A DNA stretch of 64,000 nucleotides from Pseudomonas viridiflava (GTDB taxonomy: Bacteria > Pseudomonadota > Gammaproteobacteria > Pseudomonadales > Pseudomonadaceae). The stretch is from NCBI RefSeq assembly GCF_900580865.1, contig NZ_UTBZ01000169.1, forward strand, positions 186,001 through 250,000. Reading direction: 5' to 3'. This document shows, piece by piece, positions 35,161 to 42,628 of the stretch (the first letter of the stretch is position 1; every line of letters starts with the position of its first letter). The notes beneath the pieces were generated by a model. It saw nothing but the letters and a program-made list of their open reading frames with translations. It was not told the DNA's origin and made no database searches. The translations under genes and the position numbers were made by a program.

Positions 35161-35756
35161 AGAGTTCCTGCGTATTTCACCGCGGCTGCCCGCGAGGGCA
35201 CGTTCAACGTGCGCAACAACGAGGACACATGAATTCGCACTGTGAACGGGGAAATATCCAGTTCACGGGCGATTTCCTTGTTGGTCTTGCCTTGGGCGAT
35301 CAAGCGCAGCACGTCTTGCTGACGAGGCGTAAGGGTGGCGCCGGTTTCCAGCGGCAGCAAGCCGGACGGCGCAAACTTCACCAGCACCTCACCTTCACGA
35401 ATCGCCAGAATCGCCTGACCGATTTCATCGGGGGCAATGTTTTTGCCGATAAAACCGTCAATGCCAGCGGTCATGACTTCGCTGATCAACGACTCATCAT
35501 CGACCATCGACACCACAATCAGCGTGGTACGCGGCAGGCGCCGACGCAGCTCGGCGAGCTGGCTCACACATGTGAGCCCGGGGAAGCGCAAGTCGAGAAT
35601 CAATGTGTCCGGCTCGCCCAAAGGCAGCAGCGCCAGTACGGCGTCGAGATCGCCCGCTTCTTCGATAACGGCTTCGGGCAGCAACCGCTGAACCGTGCGC
35701 AGCATCGCTTCGCGAAACAGCGGGTGATCGTCGGCTATGATAATTCGGCAGGTCAT
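35157..35756 (-). CDS. NarL/LuxR-family response regulator
   Basis: A 199-residue two-component regulator. The receiver has acidic D9/D10, phospho-acceptor D55 (LILDLRFPG) and K105 (FIGKN); the C-terminal LuxR HTH (about residues 138-195) reads LTPRQQDVLRLIAQGKTNKEIARELDISPFTVRIHVSSLLRTL in pattern. It is divergent from a hybrid sensor kinase 116 bp away, its likely partner. Such AgmR/ErbR-like regulators often control alcohol or redox metabolism in Pseudomonas, but the target here is not visible. Confidence 0.92.
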   Translation of the reverse strand: MTCRIIIADDHPLFREAMLRTVQRLLPEAVIEEAGDLDAVLALLPLGEPDTLILDLRFPGLTCVSQLAELRRRLPRTTLIVVSMVDDESLISEVMTAGIDGFIGKNIAPDEIGQAILAIREGEVLVKFAPSGLLPLETGATLTPRQQDVLRLIAQGKTNKEIARELDISPFTVRIHVSSLLRTLNVPSRAAAVKYAGTL

Positions 35757-35871
35757 GGCATGACCCTCCCTGGGTCAGGCGTTACTCAAGGCTTGCACCT
35801 TAGCACCGGGCGCGAAGGTTGCCTGTAGGCTGATTCGGAAACTGACGATTGCCGCACAAGGACGTTTAACC

Positions 35872-37494
35872 ATGAAGTTCGAGAAAAACACCGAACTGGA
35901 CCAGGCCAACCTGCGCATCATCATTGCCAGTATCGCCGTGGTTTATATGCTGATACTGGGCTTTTTGCCTGGCCAGCGCTTCGATACGTACCTGCCGATC
36001 ATTACTTACATCATTGTGTTTTTGTTGGCCTCGATCGCCCTGCGTCAGGCGATTGTGCGTTGGCCGGGGCATTACCCGGCGCGGCGGATTTTCGCCATGG
36101 TTCACGATTACACCGGCACCTGCTTTGGTCTGGTGGTGGGCGGCGAGATGGCGTTGCCACTGTACGCGGTGATCATCTGGGTCAACCTGGGCAATGGCAT
36201 GCGCTATGGCTCGCGCTATCTGGCGATTGCCACGGCGCTGGCGTTGCTGGCATTGCTGTGTGTTTATCGCCTGACGCCGGTGTGGCAGGCGCAACCGTTC
36301 ATGGTGTTGATGCTGATGCTCACCAGCACGGTGATTCCGTTTTATGCGCATTTGTTGCTGGAGCGTACGCGCAAGGCCTCCGAAGAAGCGGTGGCGGCGA
36401 ATCTGGAAAAGTCGCGGTTTCTCGCCCAGGCCAGTCATGATCTGCGCCAGCCGATTCATTCCATCGGTTTGTTTACTGCCTGTCTGCGTGAGTCGAGACT
36501 GGGCGAGGAGGAGCGGCGATTGGTCGACAATATCGACCGTTCGTTGCTCAACGTTTCGCAACTGTTCCGCTCGATTCTCGATCTGTACACCCTCGATAAC
36601 GGCCGGGTTCTGCCCAAACTGCAAACCTTCAATTTATGTGAATGGCTCGCAGATCTGATTCGCCAGAACGCCGAAGCGGCACGTTGGGCTGGAGTGGAGT
36701 TGCGTTTGCGCCCCTGTGAATATTGGGTGCAAACCGATCCGGCGTTACTCGCGACCATGGTGCAGAACGTGCTATCCAACTGCTTCAAATATGGCGCGCA
36801 TCGGCCGATGCTGACCGGCGTGCGCCGGCGCGGAGCGGGTCTGGCCATCGTGATATATGACCAAGGCAACGGTATCGCCGAGGAGCATCTGGCCAAGGTG
36901 TTCGAGGAGTTCTATCGGGTGCGGCAAGTGCGCGATAAAGACGTCGAAGGCGTGGGGCTGGGGCTGTCGATCGTCAAGCGTCTGGGTGAGTTGATCGGTG
37001 TCGGCGTTGCCTTGCGCTCACGGCTCGGGCGGGGAACGGCGGTGACTTTGTACGGATTGCCGATCGCCGCGCCACCGCCGTTAACGGTCAATCGGAATGA
37101 GGCGCGCCAAGTCGGTTTGCTGACCGGGCTGAAGGTGTGCCTGGTGGAAGATGACCGCAATGTGCTGCTGGCGACTTCAGCGTTGCTGGAGCGTTGGGGC
37201 TGTGTGGTTCAGGCCGAGTTGACGGCTCAGGACCTGGTCACCGACTGCGACATCATCGTCGCCGATTATGACCTCGGCAGCCATGCCACCGGCGTCGAAT
37301 GTATCGATGATGTGCGCAGGCAGCGTGGTTGGGCGGTACCGGCGATGATCATCACCGGGCATGACGTCGAGAAAATCCAGGCAGCCCTGCACGACCGCGA
37401 CATCGCCATCCTGTCCAAACCGGTACGCCCGGCCGAACTGCGCGCAACTTTGCGAGACTTGCGCGATCACCAACCGCAAACCCAACCCCTGTAG
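35872..37494 (+). CDS. Hybrid sensor histidine kinase with C-terminal receiver
   Basis: A 540-residue membrane kinase. Six hydrophobic segments (about residues 15-160) form a MASE-like sensor without a periplasmic loop. The H-box is SHDLRQP with H189; N, G1 and G2 boxes follow (NVLSNCFKYG, YDQGNGIAEEHLAKVFEEFYR, GVGLGLSIVKRL). A receiver domain begins near VCLVEDDRN with phospho-acceptor about D465 (VADYDLG) and Lys in LSKPVRP. It probably phosphorylates the divergent NarL-type regulator. The last residues and the stop (TAG 37492-37494) fall in the first bases of a REP element. Confidence 0.92.
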   Translation: MKFEKNTELDQANLRIIIASIAVVYMLILGFLPGQRFDTYLPIITYIIVFLLASIALRQAIVRWPGHYPARRIFAMVHDYTGTCFGLVVGGEMALPLYAVIIWVNLGNGMRYGSRYLAIATALALLALLCVYRLTPVWQAQPFMVLMLMLTSTVIPFYAHLLLERTRKASEEAVAANLEKSRFLAQASHDLRQPIHSIGLFTACLRESRLGEEERRLVDNIDRSLLNVSQLFRSILDLYTLDNGRVLPKLQTFNLCEWLADLIRQNAEAARWAGVELRLRPCEYWVQTDPALLATMVQNVLSNCFKYGAHRPMLTGVRRRGAGLAIVIYDQGNGIAEEHLAKVFEEFYRVRQVRDKDVEGVGLGLSIVKRLGELIGVGVALRSRLGRGTAVTLYGLPIAAPPPLTVNRNEARQVGLLTGLKVCLVEDDRNVLLATSALLERWGCVVQAELTAQDLVTDCDIIVADYDLGSHATGVECIDDVRRQRGWAVPAMIITGHDVEKIQAALHDRDIAILSKPVRPAELRATLRDLRDHQPQTQPL

Positions 37495-37584
37495 GAGCTG
37501 CGGCACGCTGCGATCTTTTGATGTCGATGAGAAGAGCAAGATCAAAAGATCGCAGCCTCGTTGCACTCGACAGCTCTTACAGGG
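37486..37584. repeat. Paired REP-like palindrome (GATCTTTTGATC type)
   Basis: CCCCTGTAGGAGCTGCGGC...GCGATCTTTTGAT faces the inverted copy ATCAAAAGATCGCAGC...GCTCTTACAGGG. It provides the stop codon of the sensor kinase gene. Confidence 0.85.
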
Positions 37585-37595
37585 TTAGTGCGTGT

Positions 37596-37904
37596 TCAGC
37601 GTTTGCACAGGTAGTCCTGGGTGATGGTGGTTTGCAGGCAGTTGTATTGGCCCATGGTGCGGCAGATGTTTTTCTCCGAGCCGGTCACTTCGGCGTTTTT
37701 GTAGCCCCAGGTCTTGCAGCGTTGTGCGGCGACGGTCAGGCCTTGTTCGGCGCTGGTCTGGCCGCTTTCGAATTGGCCCAGTTCGTAGGAGACCTGGACG
37801 ACGCCATCGTTTTTGCTGCCGCCGGTGGCTTCCCATTGTTTTGGCGTGGCGCAGCCAGTGAGGAAAAGGGCGCTGAGGGTGAGTGTCGCGATCAAGATTT
37901 TCAT
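37596..37904 (-). CDS. YecR-like lipoprotein
   Basis: A 102-residue lipoprotein. The signal peptide ends in lipobox LTGC with C18. The mature part ATPKQWEATGGSKNDGVVQVSYELGQFE and AAQRCKTWGYKNAEVTG matches the YecR-like family, with four further Cys that could form disulfides. YecR is flagellum-regulated in E. coli, but no motility genes are near, so the role is open. Start chosen by the signal peptide and AGGACT upstream. Confidence 0.82.
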   Translation of the reverse strand: MKILIATLTLSALFLTGCATPKQWEATGGSKNDGVVQVSYELGQFESGQTSAEQGLTVAAQRCKTWGYKNAEVTGSEKNICRTMGQYNCLQTTITQDYLCKR

Positions 37905-37936
37905 GAGCAAACGGAGTCCTTTACCGGGCGGAGAAG

Positions 37937-38251
37937 TTATTGCAGCGGGATTGGCGAAGCGCCTTTCGGCAGGCACGACAGCGGCGGCGACATCATGCCC
38001 ATGCTCGCCACGGCGATAATTACGCCACTGGGCAATTCACAGTTGTATTCCCCGGCCGGGGTGTACGCGGTGTAGTAGGTGAGGGTGCTGTCGTTGCGGA
38101 TGTTGTCGATTTTCGACACTGGTTTACCGATCACTGTTTGCGCGCGTTCTTTCATGCTCGCTTCAGTGGGTTTGACGGTCTGACAGCCGGCCACGCCGAG
38201 CAGCACAGCGCCGACCAGGGCGATCTTGCAGAGGTTTGCATGGAGTTTCAT
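37937..38251 (-). CDS. Small lipoprotein of unknown function
   Basis: A 104-residue protein with signal peptide and lipobox VAGC (C23). The mature part includes IGKPVSKIDNIRNDSTLTYYTAYTPAGEYNCELPSG, reminiscent of SmpA/OmlA-like small lipoproteins but not assigned. AAGGAAG stands before ATG 38251. It is 32 bp upstream of the YecR-like gene on the same strand, so the two lipoproteins probably form an operon. Confidence 0.75.
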   Translation of the reverse strand: MKLHANLCKIALVGAVLLGVAGCQTVKPTEASMKERAQTVIGKPVSKIDNIRNDSTLTYYTAYTPAGEYNCELPSGVIIAVASMGMMSPPLSCLPKGASPIPLQ

Positions 38252-38401
38252 GGTGTGTCTTCCTTGGTGTTGTTCTGATTTCCAGGCACAACGATCCCGC
38301 ACGCTGCGAACAGGCAACGTTGAGGAACATCGGGGGTTGCGGGGGAATATAACGCCAGCAGACAGGTCGGTCGATTAGCACAAATGTGCTAGTGCGGCGC
38401 T

Positions 38402-38431
38402 CAACAGGCAGCTCGCTAAAACCGCCTGTTG
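38402..38431. terminator. Weak hairpin after the repeat-protein gene
   Basis: CAACAGGC / GCCTGTTG, 8-bp arms with a 14-base loop, lies 14 bp beyond the repeat-protein stop on the - strand. No T-run follows, so termination is uncertain. Confidence 0.35.
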
Positions 38432-38444
38432 CGCCGAAGGAGGA

Positions 38445-39128
38445 TTACTGTGGACTGTTGAACTGGTCGGAATAGCTGCCGGTCATCAATGCTGAGGCAA
38501 CGCGATCAGAACCAACGCCGACACGCGAATAGGCAACCCGATTGACGCCGGTACGATCGGCGCCATCAGAGGCGACTGTGCCAGCGCCAACATGATCGGC
38601 GCCATCAGAGGCGACCGCGCCTGTACCGACATGGTCGGCACCATCAGAAGCGACTGCGCCAGCGCCAACATGATCGGCGCCATCAGAGGCGACTGCGCCA
38701 GCGCCAACATGATCGGCACCATCAGAAGCGACTGCGCCAGCGCCAACATGGTCGGCACCATCAGAAGCGACTGCGCCTGCACCGACATGATCGGCACCAT
38801 CAGAAGCGACTGCGCCTGCACCGACATGATCAGCACCGTCGGAGGCTACAGCGCCAGCGCCAACATGATCGGCGCCATCAGAAGCGACCGCGTCAGCGCC
38901 GACATGGTCAGCACCGTCAGAAGCCACGGCGCCCGCGCCAACATGATCGGCCCCGTCAGAAGCGACCGCACCTGCGCCAACATGATCTGAGCCATCCGAA
39001 GCCACCGACCCGGCACGCACATGATCCGATCCGGACGCCAACGCCTGCGGCTGCGCCGCCCAGACATTAGGCACCACCACGGTCGCCACGACCGCCAGAA
39101 GCACGCCTGACAACAGCTTGTGTTTCAT
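38445..39128 (-). CDS. Secreted protein of twelve 13-residue tandem repeats
   Basis: A 227-residue protein. Residues 1-24 are a signal peptide (MKHKLLSGVLLAVVATVVVP, then NVWA/A). Residues 34-189 are exactly twelve 13-residue repeats with consensus ADHVGAGAVASDG; the tail ADRTGVNRVAYSRVG to FNSPQ is a thirteenth degenerate unit plus a unique end. No Cys. GGAG precedes ATG 39128. The regular Asp/Gly-Ala-Val pattern could build a beta-solenoid or metal-binding fibre at the surface, but no family is recognised. Function unknown. Confidence 0.8.
   Translation of the reverse strand: MKHKLLSGVLLAVVATVVVPNVWAAQPQALASGSDHVRAGSVASDGSDHVGAGAVASDGADHVGAGAVASDGADHVGADAVASDGADHVGAGAVASDGADHVGAGAVASDGADHVGAGAVASDGADHVGAGAVASDGADHVGAGAVASDGADHVGAGAVASDGADHVGTGAVASDGADHVGAGTVASDGADRTGVNRVAYSRVGVGSDRVASALMTGSYSDQFNSPQ
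38562..39029 (-). repeat. 39-bp minisatellite, 12 units (coding)
   Basis: Twelve tandem 39-bp units (468 bp) encode the 13-residue repeats of the secreted protein. Units are near-identical with mostly silent or single-residue differences, so slipped-strand or recombinational copy-number change without frameshift is expected. Confidence 0.92.
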
Positions 39129-39681
39129 AGTTTTCTCCATGACCCGGCAGCCACAAAGCGATAAGGCATCGTCCGCCGCTTGTTCGCTGGCGTTATGACT
39201 CATTGGCCTGGGTCAGTCTGGTGGGCGAAAGGCACGGGCACACCGTCCGGTGTGCGGGTGTCGACAGAATCATGATCGAACTGATTGAGTATAGATCGCG
39301 ATAGCGAGGCGGTACGGCGGGGGGATCGACGGCCTTTAGGCGCTTATCTTCCTGCCCGTTTTGAGCAAAGCTCAAATCAGTCTAAAAACTCTGATTCAAG
39401 TCCATGAGCCTTTGCTAGGCTCAAAGGTGTAGGCGAAGACGCAGACTGATGCGCAATCGGATAGCAAGGGGGCGTGGGGCGCGCTCCGAAAGGTACACGG
39501 TTAGAAAGATCTCCGCGCTGAGATCCAGCCCTTATGCCGTGTGAAGCAGCCGAGGCCGTACCTTTTCAATTTGGCCCGGTACTGTGGGAAGCCCGATAAA
39601 CCTTGTAAGCCAGAGACCAGCACTGGCCGCCTACTCGAACACCAAAGCCCGCTTCGTGCGGGCTTTGTCGTTCCTGCAAGG
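39129..39681. other. Gene-poor interval with several hairpins
   Basis: No convincing gene. It holds the repeat-protein promoter region, inverted repeats TTGAGC-AAA-GCTCAA (39361-39375) and GAGCC-TTTGCTA-GGCTC (39406-39422), and distant pairing segments AAGGTACACGG (39490-39500) and CCGTGT...CCGTACCTT (about 39536-39562). These could fold as a structured RNA on either strand. Small frames here lack ribosome-binding sites. Confidence 0.4.
39644..39666. terminator. Terminator after the transsulfuration operon
   Basis: Perfect 9-bp stem AAAGCCCGC / GCGGGCTTT with loop TTCGT, 16 bp beyond the stop of the cystathionine lyase/synthase gene. T-rich on both sides. Confidence 0.75.
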
Positions 39682-40854
39682 TCAGATCGATTGCAGCGCT
39701 TGCGCCAGATCGGCGCGCAGGTCTTCGACGTCTTCAACGCCCACCGACAGACGCACCAGACCATCGCCGATCCCCAGATTCGCCCGGGTGTCAGCCGGAA
39801 TGGTCGCATGGGTCATGATCGCCGGGTGTTCGATCAGGCTTTCCACGCCACCGAGACTTTCCGCCAGGGCGAAGATCTTCACGTTCTCGAGAAAACGTCG
39901 CGCACCGTCGAGATCACTGTTCAGATCCACGGAAATCATCCCGCCGAAACCGCGCATCTGGCGCTTGGCCAACTCATGCTGCGGATGCGAGGCCAGCCCC
40001 GGGTAGTAGACGCGTTTGACCTGCGGCTGCTGTTCCAGCCACTGCGCCAGATCCAGTGCGTTGCTGCAATGACGCTCCATGCGCAATGCCAGGGTTTTCA
40101 CCCCGCGCAGGGTCAGAAACGCATCGAACGGCCCGGCAATCGCACCGACCGCGTTCTGCAAGAAGCCCAGCTTCTCGGCCAGTTCTTGGTTCTGGCCGAC
40201 CACGGCGATCCCACCGATCACATCGGAGTGGCCGTTCAAATACTTGGTGGTAGAGTGCAGCACGATGTCGAAACCCAACTCCAGCGGCCGCTGGATATAC
40301 GGGCTGGCAAAGGTGTTGTCGGCCACGCTGATGATCCCGCGTGCACGGCAGATACGGGCGATAGCGGCGAGGTCCGACAGGCTCAGCAGCGGGTTGGTCG
40401 GTGACTCGACAATCACCAGGCGTGTGTCGTCCTGCAGCGCCGCTTCGAACGCCGCCAGGTCAGTCAGATCGACGTAGCTGAAACGGTGTCCGGCACTGCG
40501 CTGACGGACCTTGTCGAACAGGCGGAACGTGCCGCCGTACAAGTCATTGCCGGAGATGACGTGCGAACCGGCATCGATCAGTTCGAGCACCGTGGAAATC
40601 GTTGCCAGCCCGGAAGCAAAGGCAAACGCCTGGGTGCCACCTTCCAGATCCGCCACGCAACGCTCCAAGGCAAAACGCGTCGGGTTGTGCGAGCGGCCGT
40701 AATCGAAACCCTTGTGCACGCCGGGGCTGTCTTGCAGGTACGTGGAGTTGGCGTAGATCGGCGGCATCAGCGCACCGGTGGTCGGGTCCGGCGTCTGCCC
40801 GGCGTGGATCACCCGGGTCGCGAAGCCTTGGGATTTATCGTCGTGCTGACTCAT
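39682..40854 (-). CDS. Cystathionine gamma-lyase/gamma-synthase (PLP Cys/Met metabolism)
   Basis: A 390-residue Cys/Met metabolism PLP enzyme. The PLP Lys is K204 in HSTTKYLNGHSD; D179 (ADNTFASP) contacts the cofactor; Y52/R54 (FDYGRSHNPTR) bind the phosphate from the neighbouring subunit. Coupling by ATGA to the cystathionine beta-synthase gene indicates the reverse transsulfuration route, so lyase activity (cystathionine to cysteine, oxobutyrate and ammonia) is the likelier role, although sequence alone cannot exclude gamma-synthase. Confidence 0.88.
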   Translation of the reverse strand: MSQHDDKSQGFATRVIHAGQTPDPTTGALMPPIYANSTYLQDSPGVHKGFDYGRSHNPTRFALERCVADLEGGTQAFAFASGLATISTVLELIDAGSHVISGNDLYGGTFRLFDKVRQRSAGHRFSYVDLTDLAAFEAALQDDTRLVIVESPTNPLLSLSDLAAIARICRARGIISVADNTFASPYIQRPLELGFDIVLHSTTKYLNGHSDVIGGIAVVGQNQELAEKLGFLQNAVGAIAGPFDAFLTLRGVKTLALRMERHCSNALDLAQWLEQQPQVKRVYYPGLASHPQHELAKRQMRGFGGMISVDLNSDLDGARRFLENVKIFALAESLGGVESLIEHPAIMTHATIPADTRANLGIGDGLVRLSVGVEDVEDLRADLAQALQSI

Positions 40855-42227
40855 GCAAGGGATCTCCGTAATTGGTTGAGCATGTCGGTGCGGGTGATCA
40901 GGCCATGGAAGCCCGATGCATCGGCAATGATGGCGACGAGGCCACGGCTGAGCACCGCTTCCAGCTCGGAAAGGCTGGCGCCGGGGGCAAGGGTTTGCAG
41001 CTTGTCGGTCATCACGCTGGAGACCGATTGGCTGAAGCGGGCGGCGTCTTCGTGCACCGGCAGGAGGATGTCCGATTCGTCGATCACGCCGACCAGCTGT
41101 TTGCCTTCCACCAGCACCGGCAACTGCGAAACATCGGCCAAGCGCATGCGCTGGAACGCAGTCAGCAGGGTGTCGCCGGGGCCGACACTGATTACGCGGC
41201 CGTCTTCGAACCGACGGGCGATCAGGTCGCGCAGATCGCCATAACCTTTGCGCTGCAACAGACCTTGATCGGTCATCCACTGGTCGTTGTAGACCTTCGA
41301 CAGATAACGCGTGCCGGTGTCGCAGACAAAACTCACCACACGTTTCGGTTCGGTCTGTTCACGGCAATAACGCAGCGCGGCAGCGAGCAGGGTGCCGGTC
41401 GATGAGCCGCCAAGAATGCCTTCGGCCTTGAGCAACTGCCGGGCGTGATCGAAGCTTTCTTCATCGCTGATCGAGTAGGCGTGGCGCACGCTGGAGAGGT
41501 CGGTAATCGACGGAATGAAATCTTCGCCGATGCCTTCCACCGCCCATGAACCGGGCGTCGGCATCGTGCCGTCGCGGCTGTATTGCGCCATCACCGAACC
41601 GACCGGATCGGCCAAGACCATTTCCAGATCCGGCTGTACGCGTTTGAAGAAGCGACTCAGGCCCGTCAGCGTACCGGCCGAACCGACACCGACGACGATC
41701 GCGTCCAGATCATGCTCGGTCTGCGCCCAGATTTCCGGCGCGGTGCTGCATTCGTGGGCGAGCGGGTTGGCCGGGTTGTTGAACTGGTCGGCGAAAAACG
41801 CGCCGGGAATGTCCTTGGCCAAACGTGCGGCGACATCCTGGTAATACTCGGGATGACCCTTGCCGACGTCGGAGCGGGTGATGTGTACCTCGGCGCCCAT
41901 GGCCTTCAAGTGCAGGACTTTCTCGGTGGACATTTTGTCTGGCACCACCAGCACCACGCGATAGCCTTTGGCGCGGCCAACCAGTGCCAGGCCCAGGCCA
42001 GTGTTGCCGGCGGTGGCTTCGACGATGGTGCCGCCGGGTTGCAGACGACCATCACGCTCGGCGGCGTCGATCATGGCCAGACCGATGCGGTCCTTGATCG
42101 AACCACCGGGGTTCTGTGATTCGAGTTTGAGAAACAGCGTGCAAGGCCCGGTGTCGAAGCGGGTGACTTGAACCAGTGGAGTGTTGCCTATCAGCCCAAG
42201 TACGGCAGGGCGTGATTCCTTTGACAT
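40851..42227 (-). CDS. Cystathionine beta-synthase with C-terminal CBS pair
   Basis: A 458-residue fold-type II PLP enzyme. The PLP Lys is K45 in NPGGSIKDRIG; the phosphate loop reads EATAGNTGLGLA-like and GGSSTGTLLAA. Residues about 335-455 form two CBS domains (VGPGDTLLTAFQRMRLADVSQLPVLVEG and the second near SSVMTDKLQTLAPGASLSELEAVL in pattern), typical of true cystathionine beta-synthases rather than CysK/CysM. GAGGTGAAGAA precedes ATG 42227. It makes cystathionine from serine and homocysteine, feeding the coupled lyase gene. Confidence 0.9.
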   Translation of the reverse strand: MSKESRPAVLGLIGNTPLVQVTRFDTGPCTLFLKLESQNPGGSIKDRIGLAMIDAAERDGRLQPGGTIVEATAGNTGLGLALVGRAKGYRVVLVVPDKMSTEKVLHLKAMGAEVHITRSDVGKGHPEYYQDVAARLAKDIPGAFFADQFNNPANPLAHECSTAPEIWAQTEHDLDAIVVGVGSAGTLTGLSRFFKRVQPDLEMVLADPVGSVMAQYSRDGTMPTPGSWAVEGIGEDFIPSITDLSSVRHAYSISDEESFDHARQLLKAEGILGGSSTGTLLAAALRYCREQTEPKRVVSFVCDTGTRYLSKVYNDQWMTDQGLLQRKGYGDLRDLIARRFEDGRVISVGPGDTLLTAFQRMRLADVSQLPVLVEGKQLVGVIDESDILLPVHEDAARFSQSVSSVMTDKLQTLAPGASLSELEAVLSRGLVAIIADASGFHGLITRTDMLNQLRRSLA

Positions 42228-42628
42228 TTCTTCACCTCTTGGTGGTGTTGATCGCGTTCCAATCGCGGGGAAAAGACTCGCGTGCAACATAGGCTCAGAC
42301 ATCAGCTGTCGCAACCTTTAGTCGGTCGCCAATACAGCCATTTCGATCTAACGATAGATCGAAATCAAAGACCTGCCGGGGCGGGTTCGAGAGCGTTTAC
42401 ACAGAGGCGTCATCGAGTTTTCAAAGGGCGTCTTAACCGTTACGAACAGCTTGAATTACCGAGAAATTTCCTGCCGTAAAAACCGTTCAGTGGCTGTCCT
42501 CTCTCACAGGGCTGGAGGGTTTTCGATCATGAGGAAAACTCGTGTTGATCAAGATTAAAATGAGTTTGTCTCACTAGCGACTGATGCCGACAATGGCCGC
42601 CATCAACAGAACACTGGAGTTGTTTGTT
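42228..42628. promoter_or_regulatory. Divergent promoter region, CBS operon / metE
   Basis: This 401-bp interval has no gene. It holds a perfect 9-bp inverted repeat TTTCGATCT-AACGATA-GATCGAAA-type element at 42341-42364 and AT-rich stretches before metE. No MetR half-sites of the TGAA-N5-TTCA form and no cobalamin riboswitch on the metE strand were seen. The palindrome is the best candidate operator for the transsulfuration genes. Confidence 0.5.

Noticed and set aside
38562..39029. CRISPR-like array
   Set aside because: The regular 39-bp spacing has no unique spacers; the units are coding, in frame and preceded by a signal peptide.
39193..39375. 60-codon frame upstream of the repeat-protein gene
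   Set aside because: No ribosome-binding site, crosses a hairpin, and no protein-like pattern; more likely promoter DNA.
42228..42628. Possible cobalamin riboswitch upstream of metE
   Set aside because: Only a CAGTGGC match to one block was seen, on the wrong strand for metE, and the other conserved blocks are missing.
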